A stretch of 64,000 bases of DNA from Thalassobaculum fulvum (GTDB lineage: Bacteria; Pseudomonadota; Alphaproteobacteria; Thalassobaculales; Thalassobaculaceae): NCBI RefSeq assembly GCF_014652915.1, contig NZ_BMZS01000012.1, forward strand, positions 128,515 to 192,514, written 5' to 3'. The notes under the pieces are model-generated. The model was given only the letters and a program-made list of their open reading frames with translations. It searched no databases and was not told the origin of the DNA. Shown here piece after piece: positions 26,472 to 35,403 of this stretch. How positions within the stretch are numbered: the stretch's first letter is position 1; every line of letters begins with the position of its first letter. A program made the position numbers and the translations under genes.

Positions 26472-27917
26472 TCAGACCGACGCCCGGTCGGCGTCGCCCG
26501 GCGCCGGCACGTCGTAGCCCTCGTCCATGAACTGCTTGACCTTGTTGCGCAGGGTCCGGATCGAGATGCCCAGGATGTTCGCGGCATGGGTCCGGTTGCC
26601 CAGGCAGTGCGAAAGGGTGTCGATGATCAGGTCGCGCTCGACGTCGGCGACCGTCCGGCCGACCAGCGAGGAGGTCGAGGAACCGCCGGCCGGGGCGGCA
26701 GGCGCCGGTGTCGCCGCTGCGGGCGGGGCTGCTGCGGCCGGGGCTGCTGCGACCGGGGCAGGGGCCGTCGGGGCAGGGGCCGTCGGGGCAGGGGCGGTCC
26801 GGCCGCCCGGGGCCATGCTCTCGCCGGTCAGGATGATCGCCTCCGGCCCGACCTCGGCACCGCTGGCCAGCAGCACCGCCCGGTGCATGGTGTTCTCGAG
26901 CTCGCGCACGTTGCCGCGCCAGTGATGGCCCTCGAGCCGGCGCATCGCCTCTTCGGTCAGTGGCCGCGGCGGCAGCCCGTTGGCCTCGGCGTACTTCTTG
27001 GCGAAGTGATCGGCCAGCGCCCGGATGTCGCCCGGCCGCTCGCGCAGGGCCGGAAGCTGCAGGTTGAACACGTTGAGCCGGAAGTACAGGTCCTCGCGGA
27101 ACTTGCCGTCGCGCACGTGCTGCTCGAGGTCGCGGTTGGAGGTGGCGATCAGCCGGATGTCGATCTTCACCGGGCTGCTGCCGCCGACCCGGTCGATCTC
27201 GCGCTCCTGGATCGCCCGCAGCAGCTTGGCCTGCAGGCGTACGTCCATCTCGCTGATCTCGTCGAGCAGCAGGGTGCCCTTGTCGGCTTCCTCGAACTTG
27301 CCGATCCGGCGCGCGACGGCGCCGGTGAACGCACCCTTCTCGTGGCCGAACAGCTCGGATTCCAGCAGGTTGTCGGGGATCGCGGCGCAGTTCACCGACA
27401 CGAACTTCTCGTTGGCGCGGCGCGACTTGGTGTGCAGGTAGCGGGCCAGCACCTCCTTGCCGGTGCCGGACTCGCCGGTGATCAGCACGCTGGCGTCGGA
27501 CGGCGCGATCTGGTCGGCGAGCTTCAGCACCCCCGCCATCACCGGGTCGCGGAACACCACCGCCGTCTGCTCCTCGGCGACCGCCGCCAGGACCGCGGCG
27601 ATCAGCTCCGGGTTCGGGGGCAGGGGGATGTACTCCTTGGCGCCGGCCCGGATCGCCGCGACCGCGGTGTCCGGGTCGCTCTGGATGCCGCAGGCCACCA
27701 CCGGGGTGTTCATCCGCTCCTGCTTCATCTGCTTGAGGAACCGGGCGACCGGCTGCCGCACGTCGATCATCACCAGGTCGGCGCCCGGGCCGTCGCGCAG
27801 GATCTTCAGGCCGCCCTCGATGTCGGGCACATGGCTGACCTTGGCGCCACGCTGCATGGCGATCTGCCCGGCCGTGGTGATGTGGCCCTCGAGTGTGCCG
27901 ACGATCAACAGACGCAT
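26472..27917 (-). CDS. flbD: Sigma-54-dependent flagellar activator FlbD
   Basis: NtrC-type activator that switches on late flagellar genes. The 481-residue protein has a receiver domain (1-115), an AAA+ domain with Walker A TGESGTGKEV (147-156) and the sigma-54 contact loop GAFTGA (195-200), a Pro/Ala-rich linker around 390-420, and a C-terminal Fis-type helix-turn-helix (ANILGISIRTLRNKVKQ). The receiver has Asp52 and Lys94 but lacks the usual acidic pair near residue 10 (VGTLEGH). Phosphorylation is therefore doubtful, as in Caulobacter FlbD, which is controlled by FliX. A fliX gene lies at 55.0 kb, and sigma-54-type promoters precede late genes in this window. Confidence 0.93.
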   Translation of the reverse strand: MRLLIVGTLEGHITTAGQIAMQRGAKVSHVPDIEGGLKILRDGPGADLVMIDVRQPVARFLKQMKQERMNTPVVACGIQSDPDTAVAAIRAGAKEYIPLPPNPELIAAVLAAVAEEQTAVVFRDPVMAGVLKLADQIAPSDASVLITGESGTGKEVLARYLHTKSRRANEKFVSVNCAAIPDNLLESELFGHEKGAFTGAVARRIGKFEEADKGTLLLDEISEMDVRLQAKLLRAIQEREIDRVGGSSPVKIDIRLIATSNRDLEQHVRDGKFREDLYFRLNVFNLQLPALRERPGDIRALADHFAKKYAEANGLPPRPLTEEAMRRLEGHHWRGNVRELENTMHRAVLLASGAEVGPEAIILTGESMAPGGRTAPAPTAPAPTAPAPVAAAPAAAAPPAAATPAPAAPAGGSSTSSLVGRTVADVERDLIIDTLSHCLGNRTHAANILGISIRTLRNKVKQFMDEGYDVPAPGDADRASV

Positions 27918-27933
27918 CGCATCGCTCCCGGTG

Positions 27934-28779
27934 TCACGAGTAGTAGTCCAGCCGCTGCGAGGGCGGCAGGACGGTGTTCAGCAGCACCTCGAGCTGCCGG
28001 GGATTCTCCTGGCGGGCGATCGAGCTCGCCGCGACCATGTAGATCTGCTGGATCTGGCGCTCGTCGGCGGCGTTGCGGTCGACCTTCGCGGCGACCGGCG
28101 CGAACACCATGTAGGCCATCACCGCGCCGTAGAAGGTGGTCAGCAGCGCCACCGCCATCGCCGGCCCGATGGCGTTCGGGTCCTTCAGGTTCGCCAGCAT
28201 CTGCACCAAGCCGATCAACGTGCCGATCAGCCCCATCGCCGGCGCCACCTCGGCCGCCCGCCGCAGCACGTTGGCGGCGCGGGTCAAGCGCTCGGAGGTC
28301 GCTTCGATCTCGGTGGTGAGGACGGTCTCGACCCGCTCCGGCGCACCGCCGTCGACCGCCATCGCGATGGCGCGCTGCAGGAATGGCTCGCCGGCCAGCT
28401 GCGGCAGCACGTGGTCGAGGGCTAGGATGCCGTTGCGCCGCGCGATCTCGGCCAGGTTCAAGGCCCGCTCGCAGGCCCGCTGGACGTTTCGGGACGGCGG
28501 AAACACGGTCCGCAGCAGCAGCGGCACCACCCCGAGCACCTCGCCGACCGAGAACGACACCATGGTCACCGCGAAGGTTCCGAGCAGCACGATCAGAACC
28601 GACGGGAAGTCCAGGAACGACCGGATCGAGTCGCCGAGCATGATGGCGCCGCCGATCAGCACGAACGCGCCGATCAGGCCGATCAGCAACGCGCCGTCGA
28701 CCGTGGTGCCGCTCGACGGGATGTCGTAGCTGACCGGGGCGCCCGACCGGGGCGCGGCGTACTCGGCTCCGTCCGCCAT
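27934..28779 (-). CDS. motA: MotA/PomA-type stator protein
   Basis: Inner-membrane stator subunit; with MotB it conducts ions to drive rotation. The 281-residue protein has four predicted membrane segments: two near residues 30-85 and two in the C-terminal MotA/TolQ region (VAPAMGLIGTLIGLVQML and AMAVALLTTFYGAVMAYMVF). The APAMGLIGTLIGL motif with its Pro is the conserved MotA core. No motB lies next to it; its partner must be outside this window. It is placed between fliN and flbD in the fliF operon, 16 bp from each neighbour. Confidence 0.88.
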   Translation of the reverse strand: MADGAEYAAPRSGAPVSYDIPSSGTTVDGALLIGLIGAFVLIGGAIMLGDSIRSFLDFPSVLIVLLGTFAVTMVSFSVGEVLGVVPLLLRTVFPPSRNVQRACERALNLAEIARRNGILALDHVLPQLAGEPFLQRAIAMAVDGGAPERVETVLTTEIEATSERLTRAANVLRRAAEVAPAMGLIGTLIGLVQMLANLKDPNAIGPAMAVALLTTFYGAVMAYMVFAPVAAKVDRNAADERQIQQIYMVAASSIARQENPRQLEVLLNTVLPPSQRLDYYS

Positions 28780-28795
28780 CGTCTCCGCCCTGCGC

Positions 28796-29161
28796 TCAGG
28801 CCGGCCTGTCGGCCTTGATGATCTCGGTCATGGTGACGCCGAGCCGCTCGTCGACGATCACCACTTCGCCGCGCGCCACCAGCCGGTTGTTGACGTAGAT
28901 GTCGATGGCCTCGCCGACCTTGCGGTCGAGCTCCACCACGGCGCCGCGGCCGAGCTTGAGCAGCTGGCTGACCTGCATGCTGGTTTTGCCGAGGACGGCC
29001 GAGACCTGGACCGGGATGTCGTACACCGCCTCCAGTTCGCGGGCGGTTATCTGGCCCTTGCCGTCGTCGGCGTACACCTCCTCCGGCTCGTCCTGGGCCG
29101 CCATGGCGGCGGCCATGTCGTCGTCGTCGAGGTCCGTCAGGTTGAGATCGTCGTCGGACAT
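28796..29161 (-). CDS. fliN: Flagellar motor switch protein FliN
   Basis: C-ring component that binds CheY-P with FliM and docks FliH. The 121-residue protein has an acidic N-terminus and one SpoA domain (about 45-117) with VYDIPVQVSAVLGKT, LLKLGRGAVVELDRKVGE and VNNRLVARGEVVIVDERLGV. A GAGGAGGA site precedes the ATG. Its start is 14 bp after the fliH stop. Confidence 0.95.
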   Translation of the reverse strand: MSDDDLNLTDLDDDDMAAAMAAQDEPEEVYADDGKGQITARELEAVYDIPVQVSAVLGKTSMQVSQLLKLGRGAVVELDRKVGEAIDIYVNNRLVARGEVVIVDERLGVTMTEIIKADRPA

Positions 29162-29175
29162 GGAGTCCTCCTCGT

Positions 29176-29940
29176 TCAGTCGGGCCGGTCGCCCGTGTCG
29201 GGCCCGTCAATTGCGGTGTCTGCTGGTTCGGCCGCGGCGGCGTCGGCGTCGGCGGAGACGGCGGGGGCACGGCGCTCGCGTTCCGGCTGGCCGGCGAGCG
29301 CGCGGTCGACGATGTGGTCGATCTGCTCCCAGGTTTCGTCGAGCGACCGTTCGACGGCGCCGGCCTGCCACGAGACCCGGCAGTCGTCGACCGGCAGCTC
29401 GGGGTCGCCGACCAGGACGACCTGGCCCTCGTAGCCGACCCGGGATGCCATCAGCTCGACCCGCCCGCGCAGCCCTTCCTCGACGGCCGGGGCGACGCGG
29501 ATCATCACCTTCGGCTGCTCGGTCAGGAACCCGAAGGCCTCGCGGACGACGCGCTCGACCTCCGGCAGCTCGCGCTCGCGGGTGAGCTGCGGGGCGAGCT
29601 TGCGCATCACGGCGATGGCGAGGCGCGACGCGTCGGTCTCTATTGTCCGGGTCCAGGCGGCGTGCTGCTCGAACACCTTCGGCAGGCGCGAGAACAGGGC
29701 GTCCAGCGTGCGCGCGACCTGCTGCTCGATGCCGGCCATGGCGTCGGCCATGCCTTCCTGGCGTCCGAGCGCGTGCGCCTCGGCCCGGGCCTGTTCCAGT
29801 TCCTCGACCGAGAAGGTCGGCGGCCGGTTGGCCTCGGCGTCCGCCGCGGCCTGCTGGCGGGCACGCTCCTCGGCCTTGCGGCGATCGTCGGCCCCGTCGT
29901 CGAAGCTGTAGTCGAAGGTGAACGGCCTGGGTCGCGCCAT
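29176..29940 (-). CDS. fliH: Flagellar export ATPase regulator FliH
   Basis: FliH holds FliI in an inactive complex and brings it to the C-ring through FliN. The 254-residue protein has an N-terminal basic/aromatic segment (RPRPFTFDYSFDDG), a charged helical middle (about 25-80) rich in Ala, Glu and Gln, and a C-terminal globular domain with RVELMASRVGYEGQVVL and DDCRVSWQAGAVE. The ATG at 29940 is preceded by GGAGGAG; an in-frame GTG at 29955 overlaps that site and is rejected. It follows fliF by 58 bp, with no fliG in between. Confidence 0.9.
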   Translation of the reverse strand: MARPRPFTFDYSFDDGADDRRKAEERARQQAAADAEANRPPTFSVEELEQARAEAHALGRQEGMADAMAGIEQQVARTLDALFSRLPKVFEQHAAWTRTIETDASRLAIAVMRKLAPQLTRERELPEVERVVREAFGFLTEQPKVMIRVAPAVEEGLRGRVELMASRVGYEGQVVLVGDPELPVDDCRVSWQAGAVERSLDETWEQIDHIVDRALAGQPERERRAPAVSADADAAAAEPADTAIDGPDTGDRPD

Positions 29941-29998
29941 CGTCAACTCCTCCACCGGGCGTCAGGCGACGCCGCCGACGGGATCGGTCGGAATGCCA

Positions 29999-31675
29999 TC
30001 ACTGGGCTTCCTGATACATCCAGTTGCGGATGATCGCGACCGCCTCCTCGGGGTGCTTGTCGACGATCTCGCCGATCTTGCGGAGCGACGACGCCCGGAC
30101 CCGGCCCTCGACCTGGTTGATGTCGATCATCTGGTCGAGCAGGCTCTCCTCGGCCTCGTCCTCGCCTTCCAGGAGCTCGGCCATGTCGGCGGTGGCGCCC
30201 GGGCCGGCGAGCTGGGCGAGCTGGCCGTCCTGGCCGATCATGCCGCCGCCGCGCGAGGCGAGCGTAGTCGGCATGCTCTCGAACAGGCGGGTCAGCACCG
30301 GACGCACCACCAGCAGGATGACCAGCAGGCCGACGACCGCGAGCACCATGACCTCGGCGAGCTGCAGGAACTCTTCCTTCGAGATGCCGAACAGGAACGA
30401 GCCGTCGCCGAGATCGGTGGGCTCGAGCTTCACGAATTCCATGTTGACGACTTCGACGGTGTCGCCGCGCTCGGCGCGGAACCCGACCGCCGACTTGACC
30501 AGGGTCTCGATCTGGGAGAGCTGCTCCGGGGTCCGGGGGACGTACACCCGGTCGCCGGCGTCGTTCCGGTTGTAGGTGCCGTCGACCAGCACGGCGACCG
30601 AGAGCCGCTGGACCTCGCCCGACTCGCGGGTGCGCTGCCGGACGGTCTTGGAGATCTCGTAGTTGACGGTCTCCTCGGTCCGGTTGTTCGACGACGTGGA
30701 CGACGTGCCGTTGCCGCCGGCACCGTTGACCTGGGCTTCCGGCAGGTTGTTCTGGACGGTGACCGTGCCGTCGGAGGCGGTGTCGCTCGCCTGGGACCGG
30801 TCCTCGATGGTCTGGGTCGAGCGCGCGACCTGGGTGTCGGGATCGTACTGCTCGGTGTTCTCGACCACCCGGCCGTAGTCGATCTCGGCCGTCACCTCGG
30901 CCCGCACCCGCCCCAGGCCGACCGTGCGCTCGACCATCTCCTCGATCGAACGGCGCATCCGGTTCTCGTAGGCCGACTTCATCTCCTCGGCGTTCATCAT
31001 GGCGAGCGAGCTCTGCGCGTCCTCGCCGAACCCGCGGGCCAGCAGCTCGCCGCGGTCGTCCAGGATCGACACGCCCTCCGGGCTCAGCTCCGGGACCGCG
31101 GCTGCGACCAGATGCTGGATCGCCAGGACCTGCTCCTTGCCGGGGCGCTGACCGCCCTGCAGCTGCAGGACCACCGACGCGCTCGGCTTCTGGCGCTCGC
31201 GCGAGAACAGCTCGCGGCGCGGCAGCACGAGGTGCACGCGCGAGCCGCGGACGTTGCGCATCGAGGCGATGGTGCGGCTGAGCTCGCCCTCCAGGGCCCG
31301 CACCAGGTTGACGTTCTGGACGAAGCTGGTGGTGCCGAGGCCCTGGCTCTTGTCGAACAGCTCATAGCCGACCGAGCCGCCGCCGGGCAGGCCCTGCTCG
31401 GCGAGCGAGACGCGCAGGCGCAGGACGTCGTCGGACGGCACGAACACCTGGGTGCCGCTGGCCTTGAGCTGATAGGGGATCTCGCGGGATTCGAGCTCGC
31501 GCACGATCGAGCCGGCATCCGCCGGGTCGAGGTCGGCATAGAGCAGCGACATGCTGCCGGTGGACAGACGCGACACCAGGAAAATGAAGAAGCCGATCAC
31601 GGCAATGCCGGTTCCGGCGAGCGCCGCGAGCCGCACCGGGCCGAGGTTCCGGATCAGGTCGGCGAAGGGATTCAT
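29999..31675 (-). CDS. fliF: Flagellar MS-ring protein FliF
   Basis: Forms the inner-membrane MS ring on which the rotor is built. The 558-residue protein has a transmembrane helix near residues 20-40, ring-building motif domains (QGLPGGGSVGYELFD, VRGSRVHLVLPRRELFSR), a periplasmic collar region with a Ser/Asn/Thr-rich insert, a second membrane helix near 430-450 and a C-terminal cytoplasmic tail (VDKHPEEAVAIIRNWMYQE) that normally binds FliG. The ATG at 31675 has a GGGGAG site eight bases upstream; the in-frame GTG at 31684 overlaps that site. First gene of the long operon running to 20.4 kb. Confidence 0.95.
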   Translation of the reverse strand: MNPFADLIRNLGPVRLAALAGTGIAVIGFFIFLVSRLSTGSMSLLYADLDPADAGSIVRELESREIPYQLKASGTQVFVPSDDVLRLRVSLAEQGLPGGGSVGYELFDKSQGLGTTSFVQNVNLVRALEGELSRTIASMRNVRGSRVHLVLPRRELFSRERQKPSASVVLQLQGGQRPGKEQVLAIQHLVAAAVPELSPEGVSILDDRGELLARGFGEDAQSSLAMMNAEEMKSAYENRMRRSIEEMVERTVGLGRVRAEVTAEIDYGRVVENTEQYDPDTQVARSTQTIEDRSQASDTASDGTVTVQNNLPEAQVNGAGGNGTSSTSSNNRTEETVNYEISKTVRQRTRESGEVQRLSVAVLVDGTYNRNDAGDRVYVPRTPEQLSQIETLVKSAVGFRAERGDTVEVVNMEFVKLEPTDLGDGSFLFGISKEEFLQLAEVMVLAVVGLLVILLVVRPVLTRLFESMPTTLASRGGGMIGQDGQLAQLAGPGATADMAELLEGEDEAEESLLDQMIDINQVEGRVRASSLRKIGEIVDKHPEEAVAIIRNWMYQEAQ

Positions 31676-31897
31676 ACCGGTCACTCCCCGCGGGGCCTGC
31701 CATCCGTCGATGCGGCCGTTTCGCCAATTCGCATAAAATTTTATACAAAATTGTGAGAGCCTTGGAAAGGCTTAACTGGGCAAAAATTTCCTAGTCACGC
31801 TATCACGGTTATCTGTAAAAAAGAACAAGGAATTAGAACGTTGAATTCCTACCGTGCGTGAACTGGCGCACGACGTTGGCGAAGCCGGGAGGCGAGG

Positions 31898-33526
31898 ATG
31901 GCCCGGAACAGGAAGAGGAGCCCGCCGGGGGGACGACCCGGTGGTCCGCGTGCCGCCGGCCCGCGCGTCGCGGTCCCGCCGCCGGCCCCCCGCAAGCCCG
32001 GCGCCTGGGCCGACGCGTCGGATCCGGCCGCGGTCCGCCATGCGCAGCTCGTCGCGGCCGCCATGCAGGCGCTCGAACGCGGCGACCTGGAGAATGCGCG
32101 ACGGGGCTTCCGGACGGTGCTCGACGAGAACATCCGGCATCCGGACGCGCTGCACGGCATGGGGCTGTTCGCCCGTCGGGTCGAGCTGTACGACACCGCC
32201 GCCTCGCTGATCCGCCAGGCGATCGAGGTCGATCCGAGCAACGGCGGCTACTGGTCCAACCTCGGCAATGTGCTGCAGAAGATGGATCGCTGGGACGAGG
32301 CGATCGAGGCGCACCGGACCGCCGTCCGGCTCAGCCCGAACCATTTCGCGATCCGCCAGAACCTGGGCAGCGCGCTGAACATGGTCGACCGCCCGTTCGA
32401 GGCGCTGCCGCACTTCCGGGAAGCGCTGCGGCTCAATCCGGATTCGCCGGACACCGCGGCGAGCTACGCCACCACCCTCTACCGCGTCGGCGAGTACGGG
32501 GCCGCCGCGCGGTTCTTCCGGCAGGCCCTGGCCGGAAACCCGCGGCACCCGGTCGCCCACTTCAACAACGCGGTCAACCTCAACTGGATGGGCCGCTGGT
32601 CGGAGGGCTGGCCGGGCTATGAATGGCGCTATGCGACCCTGGGCTTTCACCGCCCGCCGACGCGGTTCAGGGCGCCGGATCCGTTGCCCGGCGACCTGCA
32701 CGACCGCGACGTCCTGGTGTTCGGCGAGCAGGGCATCGGCGACGAGATCAGGTTCGCCACCATGGTGCCGGACCTGATCGACCGCGGCGCCGCCGTGACC
32801 CTGGAGTGCACGGCCAAGCTGCAGCCGTTGTTCCAGCGCTCGTTTCCGACGGCGACGGTGCGGGCGTTCCCGGTTCCGGGGCAGGCGTCCGAGGCCGGCC
32901 TCGACGGGTTCGACATCGTCCTGCCGACCGGCAGCCTGGGCCGGCTGCTGCGGATGGGGCCCGACCGGTTCCCGGAGCACGGCGGGGTGCTGCGACCGGA
33001 TCCGGCGCGGGTGGATTGCCTGAAACGGCGGATCGCCGAGCTCGGGCCGGGCCCGAAGATCGGCCTGTGCTGGCGCAGCCGCGCCCGCGGGCGGACGCGC
33101 GCCGAGTACTATCCGGAGGTCGCCGAGCTGGGGCCGATCCTGGCGGTCCCCGGGGCGACGTTCGTCAACCTGCAGTACGATGAGTGTGCCGTGGAGCTCG
33201 CGGAGATCCGCGAGCGGTTCGGCGTTGCCGTGCACGTGATCGAGGGGCTCGACCTGTTCGACGACCTGGACGGGTCGGCGGCGCTGACGGCGGCGCTGGA
33301 TCTGGTGGTCAGCGCCAACACCTCGGTCGCCACCATCGCCGGCGGGGTCGGCATCCCGACCATCGAGTTCCACGGCCGGCCGGTTCCCTCCGGCTACCTG
33401 GTCAAGGGCCACGACCCGTGGTTTCCGTCGGTCACGCCGATCGGCAAGCGGATGGCGGACCCTTGGGGACGGACCCTGCGTTCGATCGCGAAGCTGGTGA
33501 CGGATCGGGTGTCGGCCGACGGCTAG
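31898..33526 (+). CDS. TPR-glycosyltransferase, FlmG-like (paralogue 1)
   Basis: Probably a soluble flagellin glycosyltransferase. The 542-residue protein has a basic Pro/Arg-rich N-terminus (1-38), about five to six tetratricopeptide repeats (45-240) and a C-terminal GT-B-like glycosyltransferase domain (about 255-540). Motifs shared with three other genes in the window are GEQGIGDEIRF, GLCWRSR, NLQYDEC and the C-terminal DDLDGSAALTAALDLVVS. Caulobacter FlmG has the same TPR-plus-transferase layout and modifies flagellins that its TPR part binds. The gene is divergent from fliF and its stop overlaps that of sciP in a shared CTAG. No TM segment. Donor sugar unknown. Confidence 0.8.
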   Translation: MARNRKRSPPGGRPGGPRAAGPRVAVPPPAPRKPGAWADASDPAAVRHAQLVAAAMQALERGDLENARRGFRTVLDENIRHPDALHGMGLFARRVELYDTAASLIRQAIEVDPSNGGYWSNLGNVLQKMDRWDEAIEAHRTAVRLSPNHFAIRQNLGSALNMVDRPFEALPHFREALRLNPDSPDTAASYATTLYRVGEYGAAARFFRQALAGNPRHPVAHFNNAVNLNWMGRWSEGWPGYEWRYATLGFHRPPTRFRAPDPLPGDLHDRDVLVFGEQGIGDEIRFATMVPDLIDRGAAVTLECTAKLQPLFQRSFPTATVRAFPVPGQASEAGLDGFDIVLPTGSLGRLLRMGPDRFPEHGGVLRPDPARVDCLKRRIAELGPGPKIGLCWRSRARGRTRAEYYPEVAELGPILAVPGATFVNLQYDECAVELAEIRERFGVAVHVIEGLDLFDDLDGSAALTAALDLVVSANTSVATIAGGVGIPTIEFHGRPVPSGYLVKGHDPWFPSVTPIGKRMADPWGRTLRSIAKLVTDRVSADG

Positions 33527-33846
33527 CGGCGATCGGCGGGCGGGCTGCGGCGCTCGTTGCCGCGGTATTGCTGGAGCCTGGTCGCGCGCAGGCCGCGAAC
33601 GCCGTACCGGTCGATCAGCCGCTGCCACGACTCCAGTTCCTCGAGCGACAGGTTCCAGCGCTCGCAGGCCTCCTCGATGCTCAGCAGGCCGCCGCGCACG
33701 GCCGAAACGACCTCCGCCTTGCGCCGCATCACCCAGCGGGTGGTGTCCGGCGGCGGCAGGTCCTGGAGGCCGATCGGTGTGCCGTTGGGGCCGGTAACTT
33801 GCTGGGGCCTGATGGCCGGGGTCTTGGTCGCCGCTTGTCCGCTCAT
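33523..33846 (-). CDS. sciP: CtrA inhibitory protein SciP (DUF1153)
   Basis: In Caulobacter SciP binds CtrA at promoters and blocks transcription in G1 cells. The 107-residue protein matches the DUF1153 family over its middle: DLPPPDTTRWVMRRKAEVV, then VRGGLLSIEEACERWNLSLEELESWQ, a helix-turn-helix, then RYGVRGLRATR. The N- and C-terminal tails are polar and probably disordered. Its stop codon overlaps the stop of the convergent TPR-glycosyltransferase. A CtrA-like box lies 49 bp upstream, which fits known CtrA activation of sciP. Confidence 0.92.
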   Translation of the reverse strand: MSGQAATKTPAIRPQQVTGPNGTPIGLQDLPPPDTTRWVMRRKAEVVSAVRGGLLSIEEACERWNLSLEELESWQRLIDRYGVRGLRATRLQQYRGNERRSPPADRR

Positions 33847-33894
33847 GGCCGTCGAATGCTGATTGGAGCCTGGCGCCAGTGTGCGGGCCGGCTC

Positions 33895-33909
33895 TTAACA
33901 AACGACTAA
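33895..33909 (-). promoter_or_regulatory. Candidate CtrA box before sciP
   Basis: On the minus strand the sequence reads TTAG-N7-TTAA followed by G, one mismatch from TTAA-N7-TTAA. It is 49 bp upstream of the sciP ATG and downstream of the flgE terminator, so it is well placed for a sciP promoter. Confidence 0.5.
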
Positions 33910-33949
33910 TGCACGGCCGTGAAAGCGCGATTTCGTTCCGGAGGCGGAA

Positions 33950-33986
33950 AAACAGAAGAAAAATGACCCCGGCCGAGGCCGGGGTC
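33950..33986 (-). terminator. Rho-independent terminator after flgE
   Basis: A strong hairpin at 33965-33986 has arms GACCCCGGCC and GGCCGGGGTC. On the minus strand it is followed by a T-rich run (ATTTTTCTTCTGTTTTT). It lies about 30 bp after the flgE stop and separates the flgE operon from sciP. Confidence 0.85.
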
Positions 33987-34018
33987 AGGTCGAGCGGTAA
34001 CGGGTGCGGGGTTAGCTG

Positions 34019-35317
34019 TTACCGCTTCACACGGATGATTTCGTCGAGCAGCTCGTCGCCGGTGGTGATCAGCCGGGTCGCCGCCGAGTAGGCGCGCTGG
34101 GTGATGATCAGGTCGGCGAACTCGTCCGAGAGGTCGACGGTCGAGGATTCCAGGGCCGACGCCTCGATGGTGCCGGCACCCTGCAGCCCGGCTTCGGTCA
34201 GCAGCAGGTCGCCCGAGCCGCTGGACAGGGTGTAGGCGTTGCCGTTCTCCGACTTCAGCTCGGTCGAGGCCGGCACGGTGCCGATCGCGAGCTGGTAGAT
34301 CGGCCGGGTGTCGCCGTTCTCGAACCGCGCGGTCACCACGCCGTCCGCGTCGACCTCGACCGCGATCAGGGTCGAGGGCGAGGAGCCGTTCTGGTTGAGC
34401 AGGGTGGCCTCGTAGCCGCGGCTCAGCTGGCTCATGCCGTTGGACTGCCCGACCGTCCCCCAGTTGATGGTGATACTGGAGGCGGCGGCGCCGCTCCCGA
34501 GCTGGACCGCGGTGATCGGCACCGTGGTCTGCGCCAGGGCGCCGTTGGCCAGGCCGCCGCCGTCGACGTCCTCGATCGTGCCGTCGGCGGCGTCGAACTC
34601 GACCGTGCCGGTGACAATGCCGGCCGAGGTGGTGCCGGCCTTGTTGGTCACGTCGATCGAGTAGTCCCAGATGTTGGCGGCCGCGCTCTTGGTCCAGTTG
34701 ATCGTCAGCAGGTGATCGACGCCGAGCGAGTCGTAGACCGTCAGGTTGGTGGTCTGGGTCGACGAGGTGGTGGCGTTGGCCGGCAGGTTGACCGCCAGCT
34801 GGGCCTCGGTCGTCGGGTTCGACACCGAGGTGAAGCCGGCCAGGTTGATCGTCTCCAGGCTGGACAGCTGGTCCTGGGTGGTGGCGTTGACGATGTTGCC
34901 GCTGGAGTCGGTGCGCCAGCCCTGCAGGAAGAAGCCGGCATTGTTCACCAGGTTGCCGTCCTCGTCCTGGACGAACGAGCCGGCGCGGGTCAGCAGGTAG
35001 TCGCCGCCGTTGTTGTTCGGGTCGGAGTTCTCGTTCACCACGAAGAAGCCGTCGCCGACGATCGCCAGGTCGGTCTGCGAGGTGGTGCCCTGGAGCAGGC
35101 CCTGCTTCTCCGGGTTCACGAACGGCCGCGCCAGCACGCCGCCCGGCGAGTAGCGGGAGTTGGTGATGGACTCGGTCACCAGCGTCTGGAAGCGCGCCTT
35201 GGTGTCCTTGTAGCCGACCGTGTTCACGTTCGCGATGTTGTCGGAGATGATTCCGAACGCCTGGGACTGCGCGGCCAGCGCCGACACACCCGAGAACATA
35301 CCGCCGTAGATGCTCAT
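34019..35317 (-). CDS. flgE: Flagellar hook protein FlgE
   Basis: Builds the hook outside the cell after export. The 432-residue protein has the rod/hook N-terminal motif SDNIANVNTVGYKDTKARF, an NGFF-like IVGDGFFVVNE segment, a central hook domain rich in Thr/Ala, and the C-terminal coiled-coil segment YSAATRLITTGDELLDEIIRVKR. No cleaved signal, as expected for a type III substrate. It is downstream of flgD (86 bp) and followed by a strong terminator. Confidence 0.96.
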   Translation of the reverse strand: MSIYGGMFSGVSALAAQSQAFGIISDNIANVNTVGYKDTKARFQTLVTESITNSRYSPGGVLARPFVNPEKQGLLQGTTSQTDLAIVGDGFFVVNENSDPNNNGGDYLLTRAGSFVQDEDGNLVNNAGFFLQGWRTDSSGNIVNATTQDQLSSLETINLAGFTSVSNPTTEAQLAVNLPANATTSSTQTTNLTVYDSLGVDHLLTINWTKSAAANIWDYSIDVTNKAGTTSAGIVTGTVEFDAADGTIEDVDGGGLANGALAQTTVPITAVQLGSGAAASSITINWGTVGQSNGMSQLSRGYEATLLNQNGSSPSTLIAVEVDADGVVTARFENGDTRPIYQLAIGTVPASTELKSENGNAYTLSSGSGDLLLTEAGLQGAGTIEASALESSTVDLSDEFADLIITQRAYSAATRLITTGDELLDEIIRVKR

Positions 35318-35403
35318 TGTTGTTGCCTCCGTTCACGCACCCGATCCGACGGGTGTCTGAGAGGGTTGCTCCGTGGCGTTCTGCCGAGTTGCTGACGGCC
35401 GCC

